Source of the DNA: Clostridiales bacterium | GTDB lineage: Bacteria; Bacillota; Clostridia; Christensenellales; Borkfalkiaceae | DNA: 64,000 bases | NCBI GenBank assembly: GCA_015069485.1 | Contig: SVIM01000006.1 | Location: 1-64,000 of the forward strand | Reading direction: 5' to 3' | In this document: positions 26,402 to 35,750 of the stretch, in pieces | Position numbering within the stretch: the first letter of the stretch is position 1 | Layout: every line of letters starts with the position of its first letter | The notes under the pieces: model-generated | What the model saw: only the letters and a program-made list of their open reading frames with translations | Database searches by the model: none | Told to the model about the DNA's origin: nothing | Program-made: the position numbers and the translations under genes

Positions 26402-29400
26402 TATATTTCAATTACGCCTTCAAAGGATTGTTTTACCGTTCCGTCAACTTCTACGCTTCCGTCCTCGTTATACTTAACAAACAAGTCGCCACCAGAAAGT
26501 TTTACGGTTATAATCTGGTCGTTAAGGCAACGATTTTTTGCTACAGCCGCAATGGTTGCCGCAGCTGCCGCAGTACCGCAAGCCCAAGTTTCACCTGTGC
26601 CAGGTTCGTAAACGCGTGCCTTTAAAGTGATGTTATTAACTACTCTTACTACTTCTACAAAATAATTTTCGGTAATAGTGCCGTTTTCAATAAAAATTTG
26701 GCTAAGCTCTTCCAAATCTTCATCATCAACCTTATCGCAGAAAATTACGCAATGAGAGTTGCCTACGTGTACTAAGCTAATATCGTATTCTTTGCCGTTT
26801 ACGCATACCGTTTTATTTTCTGCATCTTGAACTTTAGAAACACCTAAGTTGATAGCAACGGAGCTTGCGCAGTTGTTAAACGAGTTTACGGAAAGCGATT
26901 TTACGCCTGCGTTTGTTTCGATAGTAAGCGTATCTCTGTTTATAATTTTATTATCGAAAAGATATTTCGCAACGCATCTTACAGAGTTTGCAGCTATTAC
27001 AATTTCTTTGCCGTTACGGTTAAATACGCGCATTTTAGCATCTGCAACTTCAGATTTTTCCACCATAACAACGCCGTCTGCGCCTATTCCGTAATGTCTG
27101 TCGGAGAAGTTAATTGCAAGTGACTCGGGACAAGTAATCTTATCGTCCATATTATTGAATAAGATATAGTCGTTGCCACAAGATTGCATTTTATTAAAGT
27201 TAAGCTTTAATTTTTCACTTCTAAGAGCATTAATATCTACGAGCTCGGTGTTAAACTGATTATATCTGCCTGCAATAACGTCTGCCAAAGCGTTAGTCGT
27301 ATCGAGAGAAGTTAATACGGTAATACCCAACAAAATTGCATGGTGATGCAAGGAAATATAGTTTGTAATAGATTCAATGTCCGTTTTGCCCGTATAAACT
27401 ACGTAGTCGATTTTGCCTTGATCCATAAGCTTAAAGATTTCGTCGTTGGTGGAAAGACGGGCAACTTCGGTGCATTCTAAGCCTAAGCTTCTAATAACGT
27501 TAGCCGTACCCTTGGTTGCATATAAGGTTAAGCCTAAATCAGCAAACTTTTTAACTATATTTACAATTTCGTACTTATCTTCGTCATTTATGGTAAAGTA
27601 AATGCCGGAAGGATGCTGTTTTGTGGGATGCTTCATATTGAAGCCTGCGGAAACGAGCCCTTTAAACAACGCTTCTTCAATGGTTTTACCAATACCTAAA
27701 ACTTCGCCCGTAGATTTCATTTCAGGGCCTAACTGAGAGTTAACGTCGTTAAGCTTTTCAAACGAGAATACGGGAACTTTTACCGCTACGTAAGGTGAGT
27801 TAGGATATAAGCCCGTGCCGTAGCCAAGCTTTTTAAGCTTTGCGCCCACCATTATTTTGGTTGCAAGCTCTACCATAGGTACGCCCGTTACCTTGGAAAT
27901 ATAAGGAATAGTTCTTGAAGCCCTAGGGTTAACTTCGATAACGTAAAGCTCGTTATGATAGATAAGATATTGAATATTGATTAAGCCCTTAGTCTTTAAG
28001 GAAACTGCAAGTTTAGAAGATATATCAACTACCTTTTTAAGCATAGCGTCGCTTAAATTATAGGGGGGATAAACTGCGATAGAGTCGCCACTATGAACGC
28101 CAGCTCGTTCGATATGTTGCATTATGCCGGGGATTAATACGTCGGTGCCGTCACAAATAGCGTCTACTTCTAACTCCGTACCCATTAAATACTGGTCACA
28201 AAGAACGGGGTTTTCTATTTTTTGCGCCAAAATAACGTCCATATATCTTTCGATATCGTTTTGCGTAAAGGCAATTGTCATATTTTGACCGCCGATTACG
28301 TACGAAGGACGAAGAAGCACGGGATAACCTAAGGTTTGAGCGGCTTTTACCGCTTCTTCCTTGCTCATAACGGTAAGCCCCTTAGGTCTTGCAATATTGA
28401 ATTGTTCTAATAAAGCGTCAAAGCGTTCTCTGTCTTCGGCAAGGTCAACGCTATCTGCGGGAGTACCTAAAATTCTTATACCCTTTTTATCGAGATAGCT
28501 ACAAAGCTTAATTGCAGTTTGTCCGCCAAAGGTGATAACTACGCCGTAAGGCTTTTCGATATCAATAACGTTTTGCACGTCTTCGGGAGTTAACGCTTCA
28601 AAATAAAGTCTGTCTGCCGTATCAAAGTCGGTGGAAACCGTTTCGGGGTTGTTGTTTATAATTACAACCTCGTAACCTAACTTTTTAAGCGCCCAAACGC
28701 AATGTACGGAAGAATAATCGAATTCTATACCCTGACCGATTCTTATAGGACCTGAACCGATAACGATAATTCTTTTCTTTTTGCTATTTTTTACGAAGGG
28801 CTTTGCTTCGTCGTGTTCCTTTTCGTCGTAGGTTGAATAGAAATAAGGCGTTTGCGCTGCATACTCTGCCGCACAGGTATCAACCATTTTGAAGATTGCG
28901 TTTCTGTGCATAGGAACTTTACTGCCGGAAAGCTTTTCAAGCTCCTTATCGGGATAGCCTAAATTCTTACCCTTTAAATATTGAGCGCGAGTTAAGGGCT
29001 TACCTTTAATTTCTTCTTCAAAATCGGAAAGATTTTTAAGCTTAGATAAGAACCACTCGTCAATTTTTGTTATTTCGTAAATTTCTTCAATGGAAACGCC
29101 ACGCTTAATAGCTTCGTAAACGACGAATAATCTTTCGTCGGTAAGCTCGGGAAGCTTTGCTTTAATCTGTTCGAGAGAAAGCTCCTTCATTTTGGGCATA
29201 TTAAGGCTCATAAGCGAAATTTCTGCGCCTCTAACAGCCTTCATAATTGCGCTTTCAAAGCTCGTACCTATTGCCATAACCTCGCCGGTCGCCTTCATAC
29301 GAGAGCCTAAATTACGCTTTGCGTAAAGGAACTTATCGAAGGGCCACTTGGGGAACTTAATTACTACGTAGTCGATAGTAGGTTCAAAGCACGCGTAGGT

Positions 29401-30426
29401 TGAACCGGTTACGTCGTTTTTAATTTCGTCTAAAGCATAGCCTAATGCAATTTTGGTTGTAACCTTTGCAATAGGGAAGCCCGTTGCTTTGGAAGCAAGC
29501 GCGGAAGAACGGGAAACTCTGGGGTTAACTTCGATTACGGCGTATTCGAAGGAGTCGGGATGAAGCGCAAACTGACAGTTACAACCGCCTTCGATACCAA
29601 GCTCTGTAATAATATCTAAAGCAGCCGCTCTTAACATATTAAATTCTTTATCGGATAAAGTAACTGCAGGCGCAATAACGATAGAGTCGCCCGTGTGAAT
29701 ACCTACGGGGTCTAAATTTTCCATAGAGCAAACGGTTAAAACGTTGCCCTTGCTATCACGCAATACTTCAAATTCAATTTCCTTCCATCCGCCAATATAC
29801 TTTTCGATAAGCACCTGCGTGATGGGAGAAAGCAACAAGCCGTTGTGAGCGATTAAGCGAAGCTCTTCTTCATTATACGCTACGCCGCCACCTGCGCCAC
29901 CAAGAGTATATGCAGGGCGAACGATTACGGGGTAGCCACCGATTTTTTCGGCAACGGCAACGCACTCGTCAACGGTGTAAGCGATATCGGAAGGAACGAC
30001 GGGCTGATTAATTTTTTCCATCGTCTGCTTAAAGAGCTCTCTATCTTCTGCTCTATCAATGGAATCTACGTTAACGCCGATTAACTTTACACCCCACTCG
30101 TCCAAAAAGCCTTCTTTTGCAAGCTGACAACCTAAGGTTAAACCGGTTTGTCCGCCCAAGGAAGCCAATAAGCTGTCGGGGCGTTCCTTAATAATAATTC
30201 TTTTTAATGTGTCAACGGTTAAAGGTTCAAGATAAATTTCATCTGCAAGAGCCTTATCCGTCATTATGGTTGCGGGGTTACAGTTGCAAAGAACAACGTT
30301 TACGCCTGCTTCCTTTAAAACGCGACACGCTTGAGTACCCGCATAGTCAAACTCTGCCGCCTGACCAATTACGATAGGGCCGGAACCTATTACGAGTACT
30401 TTTTTAATATCTTCTCTCTTAGGCAT
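26401..30426 (-). CDS. carB: Carbamoyl-phosphate synthase large subunit fused to a DapF-like domain
   Basis: CarB makes carbamoyl phosphate from ammonia, bicarbonate and two ATP. Residues 1-1070 are a full CarB: IGSGPIVIGQAAEFDYAGTQA, a first ATP-grasp half (VIEVNPRVSRSSALASKATG), an oligomerisation region, a second ATP-grasp half (ELEVDAICDG, LYVIEVNPRASRTIPYISK) and an MGS-like allosteric domain (LYATKGTANVIRSLGL). After ELVDINALRSEKLK the frame continues without a stop into about 265 residues of diaminopimelate epimerase fold: KMQSCGNDYILF, DRHYGIGADGVVMV, RNGKEIVIAANSVRC and PGTGETWACGTAAAAA. DapF uses two cysteines; the first (MCGNGIRC in the family) is Ala here (residue 1145), while the second (Cys 1283) remains. 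Epimerase activity is therefore doubtful. The fusion is certain from the sequence; a regulatory or structural role of the extra domain is inference. Confidence 0.93.
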   Translation of the reverse strand: MPKREDIKKVLVIGSGPIVIGQAAEFDYAGTQACRVLKEAGVNVVLCNCNPATIMTDKALADEIYLEPLTVDTLKRIIIKERPDSLLASLGGQTGLTLGCQLAKEGFLDEWGVKLIGVNVDSIDRAEDRELFKQTMEKINQPVVPSDIAYTVDECVAVAEKIGGYPVIVRPAYTLGGAGGGVAYNEEELRLIAHNGLLLSPITQVLIEKYIGGWKEIEFEVLRDSKGNVLTVCSMENLDPVGIHTGDSIVIAPAVTLSDKEFNMLRAAALDIITELGIEGGCNCQFALHPDSFEYAVIEVNPRVSRSSALASKATGFPIAKVTTKIALGYALDEIKNDVTGSTYACFEPTIDYVVIKFPKWPFDKFLYAKRNLGSRMKATGEVMAIGTSFESAIMKAVRGAEISLMSLNMPKMKELSLEQIKAKLPELTDERLFVVYEAIKRGVSIEEIYEITKIDEWFLSKLKNLSDFEEEIKGKPLTRAQYLKGKNLGYPDKELEKLSGSKVPMHRNAIFKMVDTCAAEYAAQTPYFYSTYDEKEHDEAKPFVKNSKKKRIIVIGSGPIRIGQGIEFDYSSVHCVWALKKLGYEVVIINNNPETVSTDFDTADRLYFEALTPEDVQNVIDIEKPYGVVITFGGQTAIKLCSYLDKKGIRILGTPADSVDLAEDRERFDALLEQFNIARPKGLTVMSKEEAVKAAQTLGYPVLLRPSYVIGGQNMTIAFTQNDIERYMDVILAQKIENPVLCDQYLMGTELEVDAICDGTDVLIPGIMQHIERAGVHSGDSIAVYPPYNLSDAMLKKVVDISSKLAVSLKTKGLINIQYLIYHNELYVIEVNPRASRTIPYISKVTGVPMVELATKIMVGAKLKKLGYGTGLYPNSPYVAVKVPVFSFEKLNDVNSQLGPEMKSTGEVLGIGKTIEEALFKGLVSAGFNMKHPTKQHPSGIYFTINDEDKYEIVNIVKKFADLGLTLYATKGTANVIRSLGLECTEVARLSTNDEIFKLMDQGKIDYVVYTGKTDIESITNYISLHHHAILLGITVLTSLDTTNALADVIAGRYNQFNTELVDINALRSEKLKLNFNKMQSCGNDYILFNNMDDKITCPESLAINFSDRHYGIGADGVVMVEKSEVADAKMRVFNRNGKEIVIAANSVRCVAKYLFDNKIINRDTLTIETNAGVKSLSVNSFNNCASSVAINLGVSKVQDAENKTVCVNGKEYDISLVHVGNSHCVIFCDKVDDEDLEELSQIFIENGTITENYFVEVVRVVNNITLKARVYEPGTGETWACGTAAAAATIAAVAKNRCLNDQIITVKLSGGDLFVKYNEDGSVEVDGTVKQSFEGVIEI

Positions 30427-30427
30427 A

Positions 30428-31498
30428 TTATTTAACCTCCTTTATCTCTTTTACGAAGTTATCGTAAAGGATAGTCGTATCACGAGCGTCACAGCATACG
30501 CCGGGATAGAACTGTACGGTTACTGCATTTACGCTTTCGTATTTGCAACCTTCGCAAGAATTATCGTTTACGTTTACGAAGGTTACCTCGCCAACCTTTT
30601 CAATGCTTGAAGAAACTACTTCATAGCCGTGATTTTGCGAGGTTATATAAACCTTACCGGTTGCAATTTCTTTTACGGGTTGATTGCCACCCCTGTGGCC
30701 AACCTTCATTTTTTGAGTTTTACCGCCCATTGCAAGCGCAAAGAGCTGATGGCCTAAACCAATACCGAAAATGGGAAGCTTGCCGCAAAGCTTTTTAATT
30801 TCTTCTACAATTCCGTTATTTTCTGCAGGATTGCCAGGGCCGTCGGAAAGAACAACGCCCTTAACGCCTAAATCTAATATTTCTTCTGCGGTATAGCTTG
30901 CGGGAACTTTAATAACGCACAAATTGCGGGAAACGAGCGCATTTACAACGCTTGCCTTTACGCCAAAGTCCCAAACGGCAACCTTTTCACCTTCGGGATT
31001 ACCCAAATATTCTATTTTTTCACAAGTTACGGCTTTTACGGCGTTTTCGATTTTATAGTTATTTAATAACGATAAATCCTTTAAGGGCTTAGAGGTTATT
31101 GCAGCGTTCATAACGCCGAATTCCCTTATATTCTTAGTTAATTCACGCGTATCAATGCCGTAAATACCGATAATATTGTGCTCCTTAAGATAATCTTCTA
31201 ACTTACCTTCGCATCTGAAATTAGAAGGGCTGTCACATTTTTCCCTAACGATATAAGCGGAAAGCCAGTTTTTATTGCTTTCTGCGTGTTCGGATACAAT
31301 GCCGAAGTTACCAATTGCAGGGAAAGCGTGCGCTACGATTTGTCCAAAGTTGCAAGGGTCGGTAAGCGTTCCAAGATAGCCCGTAATGCCCGTAGTGGTA
31401 AATACAATTTCACCAACCGTATCACCCTTAGCCCCGAAACGGTAACCAACGAAAGTTTTGCCGTTTTGTAACGTCAAATAAACTTTTGCTTTTTCCAT
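30428..31498 (-). CDS. carA: Carbamoyl-phosphate synthase small subunit with a lost glutaminase triad
   Basis: CarA normally splits glutamine and channels ammonia to CarB. The N-terminal CarA-specific domain is normal (GDTVGEIVFTTTGITGYLGTLTDP, GIYGIDTRELT). The C-terminal class I amidotransferase domain keeps its fold motifs (VLSDGPGNP, GHRGGNQPV, ITSQNHGYEV) but not its active site. The nucleophile Cys of GICLGHQ is Gly 247 (IFGIGLGHQ, codon GGT), and the HPE motif near the end is YPG (VQFYPGVCC, residues 331-333). All three residues of the triad are gone while the frame is intact, so a sequencing error is unlikely. The partner CarB could still use free ammonia, as vertebrate CPS I does. 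Its place in the arginine operon suggests an arginine-dedicated enzyme. Confidence 0.95.
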   Translation of the reverse strand: MEKAKVYLTLQNGKTFVGYRFGAKGDTVGEIVFTTTGITGYLGTLTDPCNFGQIVAHAFPAIGNFGIVSEHAESNKNWLSAYIVREKCDSPSNFRCEGKLEDYLKEHNIIGIYGIDTRELTKNIREFGVMNAAITSKPLKDLSLLNNYKIENAVKAVTCEKIEYLGNPEGEKVAVWDFGVKASVVNALVSRNLCVIKVPASYTAEEILDLGVKGVVLSDGPGNPAENNGIVEEIKKLCGKLPIFGIGLGHQLFALAMGGKTQKMKVGHRGGNQPVKEIATGKVYITSQNHGYEVVSSSIEKVGEVTFVNVNDNSCEGCKYESVNAVTVQFYPGVCCDARDTTILYDNFVKEIKEVK

Positions 31499-31519
31499 AG
31501 TATTTTTACCTCGTCGAGT

Positions 31520-32425
31520 TTAGTTTTTTAAAAGTTTTACAAGTACTGCCTTTTGAGCGTGCAATCTGTTTTCTGCTTCTTCAAAAATTTCGGATGCGTG
31601 TTCTTCAAAAACCTCGTCCGTAATTTCTTCTCCCCTGTGTGCAGGTAAGCAGTGCAATACCATTACGTCGCTTTTTGCAACTGAAAGGTATTGTTTATTA
31701 ACCTGGAAACCGGCAAACGCCTGTTCCCTTTTTTGCTTTTCTCCTTCTTGTCCCATAGAAGCCCAAACGTCGGTATAAACCACGTCCGCATCCTTAACTG
31801 CTTCTTCTACGCAAGAGGTTATAGTAAAATCTCCGTTTTCCTTTGCCCATTTAATAAGCTCTGCATCAGGCTCGTAGCCTTCGGGACAAGCGATCGCAAA
31901 CGACATACCCATTTTTATTGCGCCAACTATTAAGCTGTTAGCCATATTGTTGCCGTCGCCAACGAAAGCCATTTTTAAACCCCTAAAGCTACCCTTAACT
32001 TCTCTAATAGTCATAAGGTCGGCAAGAACCTGGCAAGGATGAGCGTAGTCGGTTAAGCCGTTTATGATGGGAATTGAGCCGTATTTAGCTAAATCTTCCA
32101 CCTCTTGCTGGGCAAAGGTTCTTATCATAATCGCATCAAGATAGCGGGATAAAACCCTTGCCGTATCTTGAACGGGCTCTCCTCTGCCTATCTGCAAATC
32201 GTTGCTCGATAAAAATAAGGGATAACCGCCAAGCTCGTACATACCTACTTCAAACGATACTCTCGTTCTAGTGGACGCCTTTTGGAATATCATACCAAGC
32301 TTTTTGCCCTTTAAATAATCCTTATGTATACCGTTTTTTCTTTCGTATTTAAGTTGATCTGCAAGATTTAAAATAGATAAGATTTCATCCTTAGTTAAAT
32401 CTGATAATTTTAATAAATGCTTCAT
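31520..32425 (-). CDS. argF: Ornithine carbamoyltransferase
   Basis: ArgF joins carbamoyl phosphate, the product of the CarAB pair encoded just downstream, to ornithine to give citrulline. It has the carbamoyl-phosphate motif STRTRVSFEVGMYELGG, QIGRGEPVQDTARVLSRY, IRTF, HPCQVLADLMTI, and the ornithine-site motif HCLPAHRGEEI. The length of 301 residues is usual. ArgF overlaps argD by four bases. The direction of the pathway is biosynthetic, since no arcA or arcC is near. Confidence 0.95.
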   Translation of the reverse strand: MKHLLKLSDLTKDEILSILNLADQLKYERKNGIHKDYLKGKKLGMIFQKASTRTRVSFEVGMYELGGYPLFLSSNDLQIGRGEPVQDTARVLSRYLDAIMIRTFAQQEVEDLAKYGSIPIINGLTDYAHPCQVLADLMTIREVKGSFRGLKMAFVGDGNNMANSLIVGAIKMGMSFAIACPEGYEPDAELIKWAKENGDFTITSCVEEAVKDADVVYTDVWASMGQEGEKQKREQAFAGFQVNKQYLSVAKSDVMVLHCLPAHRGEEITDEVFEEHASEIFEEAENRLHAQKAVLVKLLKN

Positions 32426-33588
32426 TGCCCAATAACCTCGTTTAATATTCTAATCGCCACGTCCATTTCGGTTTTATTAATTATTAGCGGTGGCAACAAT
32501 CTTACTTTTTGATGCGCGGTAAGCACGACAAGCCCTCGCTTTAAGCATTGTTCGGCAATCTCTTTAGCGTTTTTATCCGTTTCAATGCCTATCATAAGCC
32601 CCATACCGCTTACGCTTTTTACATTTTTAATTCTTTCTATATGCGCTTTTAAATATGCGCCCTTTCCCTGTACTTCCAGCAAAAGATGATCGTTTAACCT
32701 TTCGATAACGCTTATTGCACCTGCGCAAGCAACTGGATTGCCACCGAAGGTAGAGCCGTGATCACCGTAGGTTAAAGTGTTTTCACATTTTTCAAACATC
32801 ATACACGCGCCTATTGGAAGCCCATTACCTAAGCCCTTTGCGGTAGTTACGATATCAGGGGAAATATCAAAGCCTTGGTATGCATATAAATAGCCCGTTC
32901 TGCCGTTACCTGTTTGAACCTCGTCAATGATAAGTAAAATATCTCTTTCTTTACAGAATTTTTCTACCTGCTTTACGAATTCTTTATCCAAAGCGTTAAC
33001 TCCGCTTTCACCTTGAATAAGCTCCATCATAACGGCACAGGTTTTATCGGTGTATTGCTTCCAAATTCCGTCCATAGTTGCTTCGGCATATTTAAAGCCT
33101 TGCAAAAACGGATTAAAGTGCTTATGAAAGTTAGGTTGCCCCGTTGCAGTCAAGGTTGCCATTGTTCTTCCGTGGAAGGAATTTTTTAAAGTTATTATTT
33201 CGTATCTTTGTTCACCGTAGCGGGAAGAGGAATATTTACGCGCAGTTTTTATAGCGCACTCGTTTGCCTCTGCTCCACTATTTGCAAAAAAAATTTTTTT
33301 TGCGTTCGTTTTTTCGCATAACAGCTTTGCAAGCTCTGCTTGAGGCTTACTGTAATAAAGGTTGCATACGTGTTGGATTTGATTAATTTGGTTTATAACC
33401 GCATTTTTCCAAGCTTCGTCGTTAACGCCGAAAGCGTTTACGCCTATACCAGTGGCGCAATCTATATATTCTTTTCCGTTAATATCTATTAAAGTGCTAC
33501 CTTTGCCACCGACAAACGCTACGCCATAGCGCGCGTATGTATTTGCAATATTACTTTTATCGCACTCAAAAAGGGTATTTTCGTTCAT
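32422..33588 (-). CDS. argD: Acetylornithine aminotransferase
   Basis: ArgD is a class III PLP aminotransferase that makes N-acetylornithine from the semialdehyde formed by ArgC. Motifs are DCATGIGVNAFG, FFANSGAEANECAIKTARKY, SFHGRTMATLTATGQ, IDEVQTGNGRTGYLYAYQ and the PLP lysine in TTAKGLGNGLPIGA. The ORF track adds ten residues; the ATG at 33588 has AGGAG eight bases upstream and gives MNENTLFECDKSN, so I use it. It is separated from argB by 85 bases that hold a possible terminator, the only larger gap in the arginine operon. Confidence 0.94.
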   Translation of the reverse strand: MNENTLFECDKSNIANTYARYGVAFVGGKGSTLIDINGKEYIDCATGIGVNAFGVNDEAWKNAVINQINQIQHVCNLYYSKPQAELAKLLCEKTNAKKIFFANSGAEANECAIKTARKYSSSRYGEQRYEIITLKNSFHGRTMATLTATGQPNFHKHFNPFLQGFKYAEATMDGIWKQYTDKTCAVMMELIQGESGVNALDKEFVKQVEKFCKERDILLIIDEVQTGNGRTGYLYAYQGFDISPDIVTTAKGLGNGLPIGACMMFEKCENTLTYGDHGSTFGGNPVACAGAISVIERLNDHLLLEVQGKGAYLKAHIERIKNVKSVSGMGLMIGIETDKNAKEIAEQCLKRGLVVLTAHQKVRLLPPLIINKTEMDVAIRILNEVIGQ

Positions 33589-33650
33589 TATTTCTCCTGC
33601 TTGGCGCTTAATAAGCAAATTTTTTTGCAGATTACGCGCATTAAAATAAA

Positions 33651-33675
33651 GACTGATTTAAAAAATAAACCAGTC
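33651..33675 (-). terminator. Possible internal terminator or attenuator between argB and argD
   Basis: On the minus strand GACTGGTTTA-TTTTT-TAAATCAGTC forms a ten-pair stem with one G-U pair and is followed by TTTATTTTAAT. Its left arm overlaps the argB stop codon. It may lower expression of argD-argF-carAB relative to the first genes. The stem is A/T-rich, so its strength is uncertain. Confidence 0.5.
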
Positions 33676-34522
33676 AATTATAAAACATTGTCCCACTGCC
33701 TTCGTCGGACAATATTTCAATTAAAATAGAATGATATACTCTACCGTCGGTTATAAACACCTTTTTTACCCCACGGCGAATTGCATCCTTACAACATTCA
33801 ATTTTAGGAATCATACCACCAGAAATTATGCCCTGCTTAATAAGGCCGGGGATTTCTGAGATTTGTACTTTTCTAATTAAACTATCCTCGTTAGAGCAAT
33901 CCTCTAACAAGCCCTTAATATCAGACATTAAAATTAAACTTTCAGCGTCTAACCCACCTGCGATTGCAGAAGCTGCAGTATCTGCGTTTACATTATAAAC
34001 GTTACCTTCGTCGTCGTAACCCACGGTGGAAATTACGGGAATATAGCCCATACTTAAAATATCGGAAACGATTTTTACGTCAATGGCAACGATTTTACCA
34101 ACGAAGCCCAAAGCTTCGTCTTGCTTTTCGCATTTTATCATGTGTCCGTCTTGACCGCAAATACCAATAGCCTTACCTTCGTTGCGTTCGATAGAATCGA
34201 CCAAGGATTTATTAACCTTGCCAGCCAAAACCATACGAACAACTTGCGCCGTTTCAGCGTCGGTATAACGAAGTCCGTTTACGAATTTGGTTTGCATGCC
34301 CATTGCTTTAATGGTTTCGGAAATTTCGGGACCGCCACCGTGAACAAGAACAACCTTAATTCCCAAATTTTGTAAAACGACTAAATCACGCATAACTGAC
34401 GATTTAATATTTTCGTCAATCATTGCGTTTCCGCCGTACTTTACTACGAGAATTTTATTAAAATATTTTTTAATGTGAGGCAACGCCTCAACCAAAAATT
34501 TTGCCTGTTTTTGCTTGTCCAT
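33674..34522 (-). CDS. argB: N-acetylglutamate kinase
   Basis: ArgB phosphorylates N-acetylglutamate, the second step of arginine synthesis and usually the feedback target. The amino-acid-kinase fold shows LVVKYGGNAMID, VLVHGGGPEI, the substrate loop GLRYTDAETAQVVRMVLAGK, NVNADTAASAIAGGLDAESLILMSDIKG and GMIPKIECC near the C-terminus. The N-terminal segment KQAKFLVEALPHIKKYF has the extra helix seen in arginine-inhibited hexameric kinases, which fits feedback control by arginine. Its ATG shares one base with the argJ stop (TAATG). Confidence 0.95.
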   Translation of the reverse strand: MDKQKQAKFLVEALPHIKKYFNKILVVKYGGNAMIDENIKSSVMRDLVVLQNLGIKVVLVHGGGPEISETIKAMGMQTKFVNGLRYTDAETAQVVRMVLAGKVNKSLVDSIERNEGKAIGICGQDGHMIKCEKQDEALGFVGKIVAIDVKIVSDILSMGYIPVISTVGYDDEGNVYNVNADTAASAIAGGLDAESLILMSDIKGLLEDCSNEDSLIRKVQISEIPGLIKQGIISGGMIPKIECCKDAIRRGVKKVFITDGRVYHSILIEILSDEGSGTMFYN

Positions 34523-35736
34523 TAAGTTCTGTAATCTCCGTTTATTTTAACGTAATCGTATGTTAAATCGCAACCCCACGCCGAGGCTTTGCACTTTCCG
34601 ATTTTTAAATTTATATTTACCTGTACTTCGTCTTCACTAAGTACCTTTTTTGCGTGTTCTTCGCTAAATTCTATTCCGTAGCCGTCTTTGCAAACTTCTA
34701 ATACGCCGGCTTTTGACTTAAAGGATACGTCAACCCTTTCTACTTCAACTTCTTCGCCGGAATAGCCTATTGCACATAAAACCCTACCCCAGTTTGCGTC
34801 TGCGCCAAACATAGCCGCCTTGAACAGAGATGATTTTATAACCGTTTTAGCTACGCCCCTTGCCATTTTTACGGACTTTGCGCCAAATACGTTACACTCT
34901 ATAAGCTTAGTTGCGCCTTCGCCGTCCTTTGCAATCATTTTAGAAAGCTTTACCGTACAATAGTTTAACGCCTTGGCAAACGCTTTATAATCTGCGTTTA
35001 CTTCTTCTATAATTTTATTTTGAGCCAAGCCGTTGCAAAGTATTACGCAAGTATCGTTAGTCGATTGGTCACCGTCAACACTTACCATATTAAAGGAGCT
35101 TTTAACGTCGTTAGAAAGCGCCTTTTGAAGCATTTTGGGTGAAATTGCAACGTCAGAGGTTATAAATATAAGATTTGTTGCCATGTTGGGACAAACCATA
35201 CCTACACCCTTTGCAATTGCGCCGATTTTACATTCCCTTCCGCCTAGCGTAAATTTTACCGCTACGCTTTTAGCAATCGTATCCGTGGTCATAATAGCTT
35301 CGGCTGCCGATTTGCTATCGTCGCCTAAAAGTGAATAAAGCTGGTCGATATGCTCTTCCATAGGGGCAATATTTAAAGGTTGACCTATAACGCCCGTAGA
35401 AGCAACTAATACGTCGTTTGCCTTAATTTTGCTAACCCTTTCCACCATTTGGCACATTTTTTCGGCAATTTCAATGCCGTTTTTGTTGCAGGTATTTGCG
35501 TTACCGCTATTGCAAACTATTGCTTGCGCATAACCGCTTTTAAGATGTTCTTTGCATAAAATTACGGGCGCGCCCTTAACTAAATTTTGTGTAAAAACAC
35601 CTGCCGCAGAAGCGTTAACCTCGCTAACTATTAATGCAAAATCCTTTTTAGCTTTATTTTTTCTTATTCCGCAATGCACTCCCGAGGCTTTAAAGCCCTT
35701 GGGGGCGCACACTCCGCCTTGTATTTCTTTTATCAT
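34522..35736 (-). CDS. argJ: Bifunctional ornithine acetyltransferase / N-acetylglutamate synthase
   Basis: ArgJ moves the acetyl group from acetylornithine back to glutamate, closing the acetyl cycle so that no separate ArgE is needed. The precursor self-cleaves before a conserved Thr. Here the site is KGVGMVCPNMATNLIFITSD, with Met-Ala-Thr in place. Other motifs are ASGVHCGIRKNKAKKDFALI, NSGNANTCN, STGVIGQPL, GDQSTNDTCVIL and FGADANWGRVLCAIGYSG. The length of 404 residues is standard. It also makes N-acetylglutamate, the activator of the animal ammonia-dependent CPS I, which is relevant to the odd CarAB here. Confidence 0.95.
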   Translation of the reverse strand: MIKEIQGGVCAPKGFKASGVHCGIRKNKAKKDFALIVSEVNASAAGVFTQNLVKGAPVILCKEHLKSGYAQAIVCNSGNANTCNKNGIEIAEKMCQMVERVSKIKANDVLVASTGVIGQPLNIAPMEEHIDQLYSLLGDDSKSAAEAIMTTDTIAKSVAVKFTLGGRECKIGAIAKGVGMVCPNMATNLIFITSDVAISPKMLQKALSNDVKSSFNMVSVDGDQSTNDTCVILCNGLAQNKIIEEVNADYKAFAKALNYCTVKLSKMIAKDGEGATKLIECNVFGAKSVKMARGVAKTVIKSSLFKAAMFGADANWGRVLCAIGYSGEEVEVERVDVSFKSKAGVLEVCKDGYGIEFSEEHAKKVLSEDEVQVNINLKIGKCKASAWGCDLTYDYVKINGDYRT

Positions 35737-35750
35737 TTCTTTTTTCCTAT

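Noticed and set aside
26401-27190. DapF as a separate overlapping gene starting at the Met in KMQSCGND
   Set aside because: There is no stop before it and no ribosome binding site seen at that Met; the frame is continuous with CarB.
30428-31498. CarA substitutions as sequencing errors
   Set aside because: Three active-site codons differ at two separate places while the frame and all other conserved motifs are intact. Random errors would not target only the triad.
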